From NCBI GenBank assembly GCA_020849895.1, contig JADZFN010000035.1, positions 26,010 to 90,009 of the forward strand: 64,000 bases of DNA, read 5' to 3'. This DNA comes from Verrucomicrobiia bacterium. Lineage in GTDB: Bacteria > Verrucomicrobiota > Verrucomicrobiia > JABWAM01. The notes under the pieces are model-generated. The model was given only the letters and a program-made list of their open reading frames with translations, did not search any database and was not told the DNA's origin. The position numbers and the translations under genes are program-made. Below are positions 45,564 through 53,969 of this stretch, in pieces; within the stretch, counting starts at the first letter, position 1; every line of letters starts with the position of its first letter.

Positions 45564-47417
45564 ATGTCTGCGATCGCCCCAACCCCCACCTCCATTCCCG
45601 CCCCCTCCGCCCACGGCGCTTTCCCTGTGCCGCAGCCGCTCCTCAACGATTTCGTCCTCACGGTGGCGACCGTCAACGGGTCCGGCAGCCAATCGGCAAA
45701 CGCCGTCCTGTTTCGTGCGATCTTTCAGATGGGCGTGCCCGTCAGCGGCAAGAGCATCTTCCCCTCCAACATCCAAGGGCTTCCGACCTGGTACACCCTT
45801 CGCGTGAACAAGGAGGGCTGGATCGCCCGCCGCGCCGACGTGGATCTCCTCGTGGCGCTGAACCCCGAGTCGGTCGCCGAAGACCTTCGCGCCCTCCCTT
45901 CCGGCGCCTCCGTCATCCTCCATTCTGATCTGAAGTCCATGCTGAAACGCGACGACCTGAAGGTCCACATCGTCCCGTTCGGCGAGCTGGTCGCCCAGGT
46001 CTGTCCCGAAGTGCGGTTGCGAAAGCTGGTCTCCAACATGGTTTACGTCGGCGTGGTCGGCTGGCTCCTCGGGATCGAGCTTGAGGAAATCCAGAAGGCG
46101 ATCGTTCAGCAGTTCGGCAAGAAATCCAAGGCCATCGAGCTCAATCGCAACGCCGCCAACCTCGGCTACAACTGGTCCGCCGAACACCTGCAAAACGACC
46201 GCATGCTGCAGATCCGCCGCATGGATGCCAACCGCGGTAAAATTCTCATCGAAGGCAATGCCGCCTGTTCCCTCGGATTTCTCTTCGGCGGCGTCACCGT
46301 CGTCGGCTGGTATCCGATCACCCCGAGCAGCAGCGTCATTGACAACCTCGCCGCGCTCCTCTCCCGCTACCGCCACGATCCCGAAACCGGGAAAGCCACC
46401 TATGCCGTCGTTCAGGCTGAGGACGAAATCGCCGCCATCGGTTTCGTGCTCGGCGCCGGATGGGCCGGCGCCCGCGCGATGACGGCCACGTCGGGCCCCG
46501 GGATCTCCCTGATGGCCGAAATGGCGGGCCTCGCCTACTTCGCCGAAATCCCGGCGGTCATCGTGGACGTCCAGCGCGTCGGTCCCAGCACCGGCCTCCC
46601 CACACGCACCGGCCAGCAGGATATCCTCAAGGCGCACTTCCTCTCCCACGGCGACTGCCGCCACCCGCTCCTGATCCCTGCCGATCCCAAGGAAGCCTAC
46701 GAGTTCGCCGCGCTCTCGCTCGACCTCGCGGAACGCCTCCAGACGCTGGTCTTTCTGATGAGCGATCTCGATCTCGGGATGAACCTCTGGAGCGCCCCGC
46801 GCTTCGCATATCCCGAAAAACCCATGGACCGCGGCAAGGTGCTCAGCGCCGCCGACCTCGAGCGCCTCAAAAAGTTCGAGCGCTACCGCGACGTGGACGG
46901 CGATGGCATCCCCTATCGCACCCTTCCGGGCACGCGCCACCCGCTTGCGGGCTATTTCACCCGCGGCACCGGGCATACTCCGGCGGCCACCTATTCCGAA
47001 AAAACCGCGGACTGGACTGAAAATCTCGACCGCCTTGCGAAGAAGTTTCGTGCCGCAGCCGACCTCCTGCCCGCCCCCGTCGTCGAAGTCGAATCCAAGG
47101 GCGACGTCGGTCTCATCGCGTATGGCACGAGCGACATGGCCGTCAAGGAGGCGCTCGACCTCCTCCGACGGGAGGATGGCGACGCGCCGGGCTATCTGCG
47201 CCTCCGCGGCGTGCCGTTCTCCGACGCCGTGCGCCGATACCTGGAACGCCATCGCATCGTCCATGTCGTCGAGCAGAACCGCGATGCGCAGCTCACCACC
47301 CTCCTGCGCATGGACTTCCCCGAGTTCGCTTCGCGCCTCCGCCCCTTGCTCCATTACGACGGCATGCCGCTCGACGCGAAGTCCGTCGTCCAAAAACTCC
47401 GTCAAGCTCGCGCCTGA
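45564..47417 (+). CDS. korA: 2-oxoacid:ferredoxin oxidoreductase, fused gamma-alpha subunit (KorA)
   Basis: 617 residues. Residues about 30-205 are the gamma domain (VNGSGSQSANAVLFRAIFQMG with the glycine-rich loop, VDLLVALNPE). Residues about 230-610 are the alpha or pyrimidine-binding domain: GNAACSLGFLFGGVTVVGWYPITPSSSV, QAEDEIAAIGFVLGAGWAGARAMTATSGPG (key parts AEDE and TSGPG) and EIPAVIVDVQRVGPSTG. It works with KorB to interconvert 2-oxoglutarate (or a related 2-oxoacid), CoA and ferredoxin with succinyl-CoA and CO2. The fused layout is the usual one for KorA. The substrate is inferred from overall type. Confidence 0.92.
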   Translation: MSAIAPTPTSIPAPSAHGAFPVPQPLLNDFVLTVATVNGSGSQSANAVLFRAIFQMGVPVSGKSIFPSNIQGLPTWYTLRVNKEGWIARRADVDLLVALNPESVAEDLRALPSGASVILHSDLKSMLKRDDLKVHIVPFGELVAQVCPEVRLRKLVSNMVYVGVVGWLLGIELEEIQKAIVQQFGKKSKAIELNRNAANLGYNWSAEHLQNDRMLQIRRMDANRGKILIEGNAACSLGFLFGGVTVVGWYPITPSSSVIDNLAALLSRYRHDPETGKATYAVVQAEDEIAAIGFVLGAGWAGARAMTATSGPGISLMAEMAGLAYFAEIPAVIVDVQRVGPSTGLPTRTGQQDILKAHFLSHGDCRHPLLIPADPKEAYEFAALSLDLAERLQTLVFLMSDLDLGMNLWSAPRFAYPEKPMDRGKVLSAADLERLKKFERYRDVDGDGIPYRTLPGTRHPLAGYFTRGTGHTPAATYSEKTADWTENLDRLAKKFRAAADLLPAPVVEVESKGDVGLIAYGTSDMAVKEALDLLRREDGDAPGYLRLRGVPFSDAVRRYLERHRIVHVVEQNRDAQLTTLLRMDFPEFASRLRPLLHYDGMPLDAKSVVQKLRQARA

Positions 47418-47450
47418 TCGTTTTCCGTTCACCGCCCACAGTTGACCGTT

Positions 47451-48512
47451 ATGCCCTCCGCCCCAGCCACCCCTCCCGCAACCGCCAAGGCTCCCGCCCT
47501 CAACCGCGCCGGCCTCCCGCTCACCGCTTACCGCGGCCTCCCGTCCACCCTCTGCTCCGGCTGCGGCCACGACGCGATCACGAACATGATCATCCGCGCC
47601 TCCTTCGAGATGAATCTCGAACCCGCGCAGGTCGCCAAACTCAGCGGAATCGGATGCTCCAGCAAGACCGCCGCCTATTTCCTCAACCAATCCCACGGCT
47701 TCAACGGCGTCCATGGGCGCATGGCCGCCATCGCCACTGGCGTCAACCTCGCCAACCACACCCTCCTCAACATCGGGGTCAGCGGCGACGGCGACACCGC
47801 TTCCATCGGTCTCGGCCAGTTCCTCCACATGGTCCGTCGCAACGTGCGCATCTGCTACATCATCGAGAACAACGGCGTCTACGGCCTCACCAAGGGACAG
47901 TTTTCTGCCACGGCCGACAAGGGGTCCACCCTCAAACGCGGCGAGGTCAATGAGATGGATCCCATTGACGCGTGCGCCCTCGCCATCGAGATGGGCTGCG
48001 AATATGTCGCCCGGTCGTTCTCCGGTGATCAGAAACAGCTCCTCAACCTCCTCAAGGGCGCGATGCGCTACGACGGCACGGCCCTCGTGGACGTCGTCTC
48101 CCCCTGCATCACGTTCAACAACCACGAAGGTTCCACCAAGAGCTACAAGTTCGCCAAGGAACGCGAGGAAGCCCTTCACGACGTCACCTACGTCCCCGAT
48201 TACGAACCGTTCTTCGCCGACTACGACCACGGCCAGACGCACACCATTGATTTGCCGGACGGCGCGCGGATCGTCCTCAAGAAACTCGACCGCGATTACG
48301 ATCCTTCCGACCGCGTGCGCGCGCTCGAACTCCTGAGCAGGGCGCGCGACGAACACCTCTTCCTCACCGGACTGATTTACCACCACAAGGGCGGCCCGAA
48401 ACCGCTCACCAAACAGAAGAAGCTCGTCGCGGAACCGCTCGCCACGCTCCCGCAGTCCCGCACGCGTCCCTCGCGCGAAGTCCTCGAGTCCATCATGGAC
48501 TCCCTCTCTTGA
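47451..48512 (+). CDS. korB: 2-oxoacid:ferredoxin oxidoreductase, beta subunit (KorB)
   Basis: 353 residues from ATG 47451; an earlier TTG is less likely. TPP-binding pieces are visible: STLCSGCGHDAITNMI, LSGIGCSSKT, and GDGDTASIGLGQFLHMVRRN to ENNGVYGLTKGQFSAT (GDG and NN..Y marks). CxxC at the start belongs to the metal or cluster area of beta subunits. The C-terminal tail beyond residue 280 contains a Lys/His-rich stretch as in KorB. It follows korA by 33 bases. Confidence 0.93.
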   Translation: MPSAPATPPATAKAPALNRAGLPLTAYRGLPSTLCSGCGHDAITNMIIRASFEMNLEPAQVAKLSGIGCSSKTAAYFLNQSHGFNGVHGRMAAIATGVNLANHTLLNIGVSGDGDTASIGLGQFLHMVRRNVRICYIIENNGVYGLTKGQFSATADKGSTLKRGEVNEMDPIDACALAIEMGCEYVARSFSGDQKQLLNLLKGAMRYDGTALVDVVSPCITFNNHEGSTKSYKFAKEREEALHDVTYVPDYEPFFADYDHGQTHTIDLPDGARIVLKKLDRDYDPSDRVRALELLSRARDEHLFLTGLIYHHKGGPKPLTKQKKLVAEPLATLPQSRTRPSREVLESIMDSLS

Positions 48513-48557
48513 GCCTCCAGAGCCTGAAGGCGGTTTCCTGAGGACGGGTTTCCGTGC

Positions 48558-48577
48558 CGTTTTCGAGTCGGAAAACG
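48558..48577 (+). terminator. Weak stem-loop after korB
   Basis: Arms CGTTTTC (48558-48564) and GAAAACG (48571-48577) are separated by six bases. The stem is short and no T run follows, so termination is only possible, not shown. It marks the border between the korAB unit and the scrambled region. Confidence 0.25.
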
Positions 48578-48618
48578 CTCGAGAAAATTGGGTGATGTTC
48601 GGTTCGCGGCGTCGGATC

Positions 48619-48668
48619 CGCCCAGGATCTACCTCCGGGATTCCATCCTTCATCACACCCTGTTTCCG
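48619..48668 (+). pseudogene. Fragment of a DUF4143 ATPase gene
   Basis: The translated piece PRIYLRDSILHHTLF matches PKIYLRDSGVLHTLL in the middle of the ATPase at 50787-51959, and the DNA of the two is nearly identical over about 24 bases. Nothing before or after it belongs to the gene. It is the first element of a decayed copy of the ATPase-glycosyltransferase segment. Confidence 0.7.
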
Positions 48669-48679
48669 GGGCAGGCCTC

Positions 48680-48771
48680 CTCTCGCCCGCCATCCGATTT
48701 TCGCCTTCGGCCTCATTGCCATGAAATCCACCCAGTTTGCCGCCGGTGGACTGGGCCTCGCGCGCTTCTCG
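48680..48771 (+). pseudogene. Fragment of the C-terminus of a family 2 glycosyltransferase
   Basis: In a different frame from the ATPase fragment, LARHPIFAFGLIAMKSTQF and the following AAGGLGLA match the end of the glycosyltransferase at 49868-50680 (LARHPLLALGLVTMKTVQF) and, more closely, the fragment at 51987-52256. The rest of the gene is missing. Confidence 0.75.
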
Positions 48772-48778
48772 ACATCCA

Positions 48779-48889
48779 ATGAACCCTGTCCTTTCCGTGG
48801 TGGTCCCGGTTTATGCCGAGCGAGACAACCTCGGTCCGTTCCTCGACCGCTGCGTCCCGATCCTCGAGGCGGTCAGTCCGGCGTTCGAA
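48779..48889 (+). pseudogene. 5' fragment of the DPM1/GtrB-like glycosyltransferase gene
   Basis: The first 37 codons, starting MNPVLSVVVPVYAERDN, match the intact gene at 52312 (102 of 111 bases identical by eye). Similarity stops abruptly after TTCGAA at 48889, and the sequence then runs into the promoter of the toxin-antitoxin-like pair. The copy was truncated by insertion or recombination. Confidence 0.8.
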
Positions 48890-48966
48890 AGATTTTCCCG
48901 CCTTCTCGATCCGGATCATGCCTGCCACAATGGTCGGGTTGACGCCAAGTTAAGCGGCACCTGGAC

Positions 48967-49001
48967 TTGGCTGCGGAGAGGGGCGGGAGTATACTCCCGC
49001 C
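48967..49001 (+). promoter_or_regulatory. Leaderless promoter with -10 box inside a 20-base palindrome
   Basis: TTGGCT (48967-48972), a 17-base spacer and TATACT (48990-48995) precede ATG 49002 by six bases. A perfect 20-base palindrome, 48982-49001 (half-site GGCGGGAGTA), covers the -10 box and touches the start codon. A protein bound here would block both polymerase and the 5' end, as expected for autoregulated toxin-antitoxin operons. Confidence 0.6.
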
Positions 49002-49226
49002 ATGGATGCCGCGGAGCGCGAACTCACCCTCAAATGGATCGAGACCTGGCGTCTCGCCGGGCCCGAGTTGGAACGCATCCGGCGCGAGGAGATTGAGACC
49101 TGCGACACATCGGTCGCTGTGCGTGCGTTGGACGATGCTTTTGAATCCGCGCGGCTGCACTCGCCAACCGGAGGATGGAGCGGGCTGGTTGAGCAGCAAG
49201 CGGTCTTTGCGAAACGGCTCCGATGA
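49002..49226 (+). CDS. Small partner protein of an AbiEii-like nucleotidyltransferase
   Basis: 74 residues, charged and helical (ELTLKWIETWRLAGPELERI, REEIETCDTSVAVRALDDAF). It overlaps the next gene in an ATGA, the usual arrangement of small partners placed before MNT/AbiEii-type nucleotidyltransferases. I infer an antitoxin-like or regulatory role. No DNA-binding fold is obvious by eye, though the palindrome at its start invites one. The translation start is set by the promoter position. Confidence 0.6.
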   Translation: MDAAERELTLKWIETWRLAGPELERIRREEIETCDTSVAVRALDDAFESARLHSPTGGWSGLVEQQAVFAKRLR

Positions 49227-49786
49227 TCGGGCTCCTTCGTTTTGCGCAGGAGGTCCAGGGGTTCTGCCTCGAACGAGATTGGCGCTTCTGCATCATTGGC
49301 GGAGTGGCGGTGCAGCGCTGGGGCCAGCCCCGACTGACCCTCGACGTGGATCTCACGTTGCTCACGGGGTTCGGCTCCGAAGAAGCGTATGTGGACGCTT
49401 TTCTGGGGCGCTACCCGGCGCGAATTCCTGATGCACGGAGCTTCGCCCTCCAGCGCCGAGTGCTGTTGCTGAAATCGGCGACGGGGATCGGTGTGGATGT
49501 CGCACTGGGTGGATTACCTTTCGAGGAAGCCGCGATCAGAAGGGCGTCGGATTTCGAGTTCTTGCCGGGTCTCTCCTTGCGGACCTGTTCGGCGGAGGAC
49601 CTCGTGGTGTTCAAGGCGTTCGCTAGCCGCGAGATTGATTGGCGGGATGTTGAGAGCATCCTTATCCGCCAGCGGGGAAAGCTGGACCTCGCGCTCGTGC
49701 GCCGGGAGCTGGCGCCGCTGGCCGAGCTCAAGGGGGAGCCCGAGATCCTGAAGCGCCTCGAATCCCTCGCGGCCGAGGTCGCATGA
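49223..49786 (+). CDS. Nucleotidyltransferase of AbiEii/AbiGii toxin type
   Basis: 187 residues. The polymerase-beta-like core has FCIIGGVAVQRWGQPRLTLDVDLTL, with the GG.A helix start and the D.D metal pair (DVDL), and VDVALGG with a third acidic residue. SAEDLVVFKAFASREIDWRDVESIL is a conserved block of this group. Relatives transfer nucleotides to tRNA or proteins and are toxins in abortive infection or toxin-antitoxin systems. It is co-translated with the 74-residue protein and sits next to truncated glycosyltransferase copies, so the pair was probably acquired by insertion. Confidence 0.75.
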   Translation: MIGLLRFAQEVQGFCLERDWRFCIIGGVAVQRWGQPRLTLDVDLTLLTGFGSEEAYVDAFLGRYPARIPDARSFALQRRVLLLKSATGIGVDVALGGLPFEEAAIRRASDFEFLPGLSLRTCSAEDLVVFKAFASREIDWRDVESILIRQRGKLDLALVRRELAPLAELKGEPEILKRLESLAAEVA

Positions 49787-49867
49787 GCCGGACGATCTCC
49801 CCGGTCCGTTTCGGCTCCTCCCTCTGAGCCCATTCCTCAATTGGCAATCGGCAATCAGAAATCGGCC

Positions 49868-50680
49868 ATGCCCCTGGTTTCCATCGTCATTCCGACGCGC
49901 AACTGCCGGGCTGAACTCTCGCGGCTGCTCGACTCGATCGAGCGGCAGACGTTTCGCGATCTCGAGGTGATTGTCGTGGACAACTTCTCGGCAGACGGGA
50001 CCTTCGAGGCGGCGGCGAAGCGCGCGATCGCCTTTCAGCTCGGCCCCGAGCGCCATACCCAGCGGGCGGCCGGTGCCGCGCGGGCGCGCGGCGAGTACCT
50101 GATGTTCTTCGACGCCGACATGGAGTTGGATCCGACGCTCGTGGAGGAGTGCGTGGCCCTCGGACGTCAGGGTTTCGACGCGGTGATCCTTCCCGAGCGC
50201 GGCGGGGGCTGCGGCTATTGGGCGGAATGCCAGAAGCTGGAGAAGGAGTGCTACTGGGAGGACCCGTGGATGGAGGCGGCCAACCGCTTCATTCGCGCGG
50301 AGACCTACCGGCGGGTGGGCGGGTATCACCCGGAACTCGTGGGCGAGGAGGACTTCGAGCTTCACGATCGCCTCGTGGCAGCGGGGGCACGCGTCGGCCG
50401 CTCTCGCGCGATGATCACACACCACGAGGGGACGGCCTTCTGGGGCGTGGTGCGGAAGAAGTTCTACTACGGGACTCGCGCCCGGCGTGTCTTTCGCGAG
50501 GCGCCCGGGAACAACTTCATGCGCTTTGTGTTCCTGAAGCCCGCCTACTTCCGCAACTGGCGCCGCCTGGCGCGCCACCCGTTGCTCGCGCTTGGCCTGG
50601 TCACCATGAAGACCGTCCAGTTCCTTGCCGGAGGAGCCGGTTTCGCCCTGTCCCTGGCGCGGCGAACAACGGGGGGGTGA
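49868..50680 (+). CDS. Family 2 glycosyltransferase with C-terminal membrane segment
   Basis: 270 residues from ATG 49868; a TTG 27 bases earlier lies in repeat-like sequence and is unlikely. GT2 core: VSIVIPTRNCRAELSRLLDSI, VIVVDNFSADGT, the metal motif YLMFFDADMELD, and VGEEDFELHDRLVAAG near the base. The C-terminus LLALGLVTMKTVQFLAGGAG probably associates with the membrane. It belongs to the glycan cluster but is separated from the next intact gene by the ATPase and a second copy of its own 3' end. Confidence 0.85.
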   Translation: MPLVSIVIPTRNCRAELSRLLDSIERQTFRDLEVIVVDNFSADGTFEAAAKRAIAFQLGPERHTQRAAGAARARGEYLMFFDADMELDPTLVEECVALGRQGFDAVILPERGGGCGYWAECQKLEKECYWEDPWMEAANRFIRAETYRRVGGYHPELVGEEDFELHDRLVAAGARVGRSRAMITHHEGTAFWGVVRKKFYYGTRARRVFREAPGNNFMRFVFLKPAYFRNWRRLARHPLLALGLVTMKTVQFLAGGAGFALSLARRTTGG

Positions 50681-50786
50681 GGATCTTTCCTGTCGAGTAT
50701 TTTACCCGATGACCGGGCGACACCTTGACCTCCGCCCCTCAAAGATTCTTGAAAATTGAGCGTTCATCACTCATTTTTCACGAATC

Positions 50787-51959
50787 ATGAACTCCCCGAT
50801 CATCCAGCGACGGAGATTGGCTCGCGCATTGGAGTAGAGCCTCAAGCGCTCCCGGGTCACGGCCCTCATGGGGCCCCGCCAGTGCGGCAAGACCACCCTG
50901 GCGCGACAGATGCTCAAGGGACGGCCAGCCGCCTATTTCGACCTGGAAAACCCTCGGGACCTGGCTCGCCTGCAGAATCCGATGAGGGTTCTGGAGGCAT
51001 TGCGGGGGGTGGTCGTCATCGACGAGATTCAGTGCCGACCCGATTTGATGCCGGTGCTGCGCGTGTTGGCGGACCGCCGGCCCTTGCCCTGTCGTTTCCT
51101 GATTCTGGGAAGCGCCGCGCCGGAACTCATCCGCCACGCTTCCGAGTCGTTGGCGGGGCGCGTCCATTTCGTGGACATTGGCGGTTTTTGCCTGGAGGAG
51201 CTTGGTTCGTCCCGTCAGCAACCCCTCTGGTTTCGGGGAGGATTCCCCCTCTCCTTTCTGGCGAAGAGCGACCGCCAGAGCCTTGAGTGGCGCGAGAACT
51301 TCGTGCGAACCTTTCTGGAGAGAGACATCCCGCAATTCGGCATCCAGATCCCCGCCGCCACGTTGCGCCGCTTCTGGACCATGCTCGCCCATTATCACGG
51401 ACAGACCTGGAACGGGTCCGAAATCGCCGCTTCGTTGGGGGTCGCGCACACCACCACGCGACGTTATCTCGACGTGCTTACGGGTGCCTTCATGGTTCGA
51501 CAACTGCCACCGTGGTTTGAGAACGTGGGGAAACGGGTGGTGAAATCTCCCAAGATCTACCTCCGGGATTCCGGCGTCCTTCACACGCTACTGCAGATCG
51601 AAAGTCTGGAAGACCTGGAGGGGCATCCGAAATTGGGGGCCTCGTGGGAGGGGTTTGCCCTGGAAGAGATTCTTCGGTGGAGCGGCGATCGCAATGCCTA
51701 TTTCTGGGCAACTCATGGGGGGACGGAGCTGGACCTCTTGCTGGTTCGCCGTGGAAGAAGGTGGGGCTTTGAGTTCAAATGCAGCGAGGCACCCACCATG
51801 ACCCGTTCGATGCACGAGGCGATGCGCGATCTCAAACTCGAGAGGCTCTGGGTGGTTTTCCCCGGGGCAACCTCCTTTCCCATTCACGAGCGGGTCGAGT
51901 GTGTGGGCCTGCGGGAGTTCTCGAAAATTCGACGTTGGTTGGAGGGAAAGCCGTCGTGA
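50787..51959 (+). pseudogene. AAA_14/DUF4143 ATPase broken by an amber codon
   Basis: From ATG 50787 the frame encodes MNSPIIQRRRLARALE, then TAG at 50835-50837, then continues in the same frame to 51959. An ATG at 50868 could restart translation to give 363 residues with Walker A GPRQCGKTT right at the N-terminus. Walker B VVVIDEIQ, LGSAAPELI and the DUF4143 part (RTFLERDIPQFGI, KSPKIYLRDSGVLHTLL, WATHGGTELDLLL) are intact. This family occurs widely as accessory ATPases of unclear function. The stop could be a recent mutation or a suppressed codon. Confidence 0.75.
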
Positions 51960-51986
51960 GCCTGCCATCTGCAGCGGCTCCATGGG

Positions 51987-52256
51987 TTGGGAGGGGTCGG
52001 CCGTGAACTCCCGGCGTTCACCAAGCACGGGAAGCTGGGGACCGTGCTCCGCGAATCCCCCGGAAAAAACTCGAAGCGTTTCGTGGTCTTCAAGCCCGCC
52101 TGGTTCCGCAACTGGCGGCGCCTCGCTCGCCACCCGCTGCTCGCGCTCGGCCTGGTCACCATGAAGACCGCCCAGTTCGCCGCAGGCGGCGTCGGTCTCG
52201 TCCTTTCGTGGGTCCGGAGGTCTGCGAGCGGAGGCTGCGGCTCATCTCGCGCTTGA
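51987..52256 (+). pseudogene. Truncated C-terminal piece of a family 2 glycosyltransferase
   Basis: The open frame ends in FKPAWFRNWRRLARHPLLAL and then GLVTMKTAQFAAGG, almost the same as the end of the gene at 49868-50680 (FLKPAYFRNWRRLARHPLLA). All nucleotide-sugar-binding parts are missing, so it cannot be an active enzyme. It was separated from its 5' part, probably when the ATPase gene arrived. Real similarity begins near 52044. Confidence 0.75.
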
Positions 52257-52311
52257 GGACGGCGGACGCATCTGATACGCCTCGGGTGCGTCCCGACCTC
52301 AAGTCTCCCCG

Positions 52312-53259
52312 ATGAACTCTGTCCTTTCTGTGGTGGTCCCGGTTTACGCCGAGCGAGGCAACATCGGTCCGTTCCTCGACCGCTGCGTCCCGATTCTCGA
52401 GGCGGTCGGCCCGACGTTCGAAGTGATTTTCGCGCTGGATCCCTCGACCGACGGGACCGAAGAAGTCATCTTGGAACGCCGCGCGAAGGACCCGCGAGTG
52501 AAGCTGCTGAAGTTCTCCCGACGGATCGGGCAGCCCATGGCGACGCTCGCCGGTCTGCACTACTCGTCGGGCGAGGCGGCGATCGTGATGGACGTGGATC
52601 TCCAGGATCCGCCCGAGCTCATCGCGGAGATGGTGAGGAAATGGCGGGAAGGATTCGACGTGGTGATGGCCCAGCGCCGGCGTCGCGACGGCGAGACGAT
52701 CGTCAAACGCTTCGTGGCCTGGTGGGGCTACCGCCTCATCAACTCGGTCGCCGAGGTTCCGATCCCGCCGAATACAGGGGATTTCCGTCTTCTGTCCCGG
52801 CGAGTGATCGAGGAGCTCAAGAAGCTCAGGGAGCACCATGGGTTCCTGAGAGGACTGGTGGCGATCGTGGGCTTCAAGCAGACCTCGATCCTCTTCGATC
52901 GTCCGCCGCGCCACTCGGGCAAGGGCAACTACAACCGATGGCTCGGCTCGCTGCGCATCGGCCTCAACGGGCTGGTCTGTTTCTCCGGGTCTCTCCTAAG
53001 CCTGAGTTCGAAACTCGGTTTTGTGACCGCGGGCTTCGCTTTCATCCTGGCCGTGGGTTACGCGGTAATGAAGCTTTTCGGTTTCCCGTTTCCCATCGGC
53101 AATCCCACCGTGGTCATCCTGGTCCTGTTCATGGGTGGCATCCAACTGATCAGCGTGGGAATTCTCGGGGAGTACGTCGCCCGGATCTACGACGAGGTGA
53201 AGGATCGCCCGAAGTTTATCGTGGACCGCCAGGAAGGCTTTTCCTCCAGGGAGTCATGA
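52312..53259 (+). CDS. DPM1/GtrB-like family 2 glycosyltransferase
   Basis: 315 residues. GT2 core: LSVVVPVYAERGNIGPFLDR, EVIFALDPSTDGTEE and the metal motif IVMDVDLQDPPELI. IPPNTGDFRLLSRRVIEEL is typical of polyprenyl-phosphate sugar transferases. Two membrane helices (FVTAGFAFILAVGYAV and VVILVLFMGGIQLISVGIL) and the closing GEYVARIYDEVKDRP complete the ArnC/GtrB layout. It charges undecaprenyl phosphate with a sugar at the inner membrane. The stop overlaps the methyltransferase start in an ATGA. Confidence 0.92.
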   Translation: MNSVLSVVVPVYAERGNIGPFLDRCVPILEAVGPTFEVIFALDPSTDGTEEVILERRAKDPRVKLLKFSRRIGQPMATLAGLHYSSGEAAIVMDVDLQDPPELIAEMVRKWREGFDVVMAQRRRRDGETIVKRFVAWWGYRLINSVAEVPIPPNTGDFRLLSRRVIEELKKLREHHGFLRGLVAIVGFKQTSILFDRPPRHSGKGNYNRWLGSLRIGLNGLVCFSGSLLSLSSKLGFVTAGFAFILAVGYAVMKLFGFPFPIGNPTVVILVLFMGGIQLISVGILGEYVARIYDEVKDRPKFIVDRQEGFSSRES

Positions 53260-53969
53260 GCGTGGCCTCGAAATGGCCGAAGGTGCTGTCCCCACTCACG
53301 GAGGAGCAGCGGCGGATCAGCGACGACTTCATGAAGCACTGGCACGAGGTGCTGCCGAGCCGGTTCTCGGTGGTGGACCGCTTCAACCATCTGTACGCGG
53401 TGCGGCATTCCCCGCCCGGCTTCCGGACCACGCTCGAGATCGGCGCCGGCTCGGGCGAGCACCTCCGCTACGAGAGGCTCACGCCGGAGCAGGAGGCGAA
53501 CTACCACGCCCTCGATCTGCGTGAGAACATGGGCGCCCAGATCCGCAACCAGTTCCCGCGGATCCGGGTGACCATCGGCGACTGCCAGGAGCCGCTGCCC
53601 TTCGAGGACGACGCCTTCGACCGGATCCTGGCCATCCACGTGCTGGAGCATCTCCCGAACCTTCCCGCCGCCGTGCGGCAGATGCACCGCGTCATCAACA
53701 AGCGGGGCGGCGTTCTCCTCTCGGTGATCCCGTGCGAGGGCGGGCTCGCCTACGGGTTCCGCCGACGGATCTCCGCCCAGCGCATCTTCGAGAAACGCTA
53801 CAAGCAACCCTACCGCTGGTTCATCGAAAGGGAGCATCTCAACCGTCCGGGCGAGATCCTCGAGGAGCTCGATCGTTGCTTCCGGGTCGAGCAACGCCGT
53901 TTCTTCCCGCTGCCCATCCCGATGACCTGGTGCAACCTCTGCATCGGCCTCCGCCTCGTGCCGCGATGA
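53256..53969 (+). CDS. Class I SAM-dependent methyltransferase
   Basis: 237 residues from ATG 53256. The SAM-binding motif I is TTLEIGAGSGEHLRYE, followed by acidic ALDLREN and motif IV FDRILAIHVLEHLPNLPAAV (FDRILAIHVLEH shown as key), as in Methyltransf_11 members. VINKRGGVLLSVIPCEGG is the next strand. The target may be a sugar of the cluster's glycan or its lipid carrier. Overlaps of four bases on both sides fix its place in the operon. Confidence 0.88.
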   Translation: MSVASKWPKVLSPLTEEQRRISDDFMKHWHEVLPSRFSVVDRFNHLYAVRHSPPGFRTTLEIGAGSGEHLRYERLTPEQEANYHALDLRENMGAQIRNQFPRIRVTIGDCQEPLPFEDDAFDRILAIHVLEHLPNLPAAVRQMHRVINKRGGVLLSVIPCEGGLAYGFRRRISAQRIFEKRYKQPYRWFIEREHLNRPGEILEELDRCFRVEQRRFFPLPIPMTWCNLCIGLRLVPR

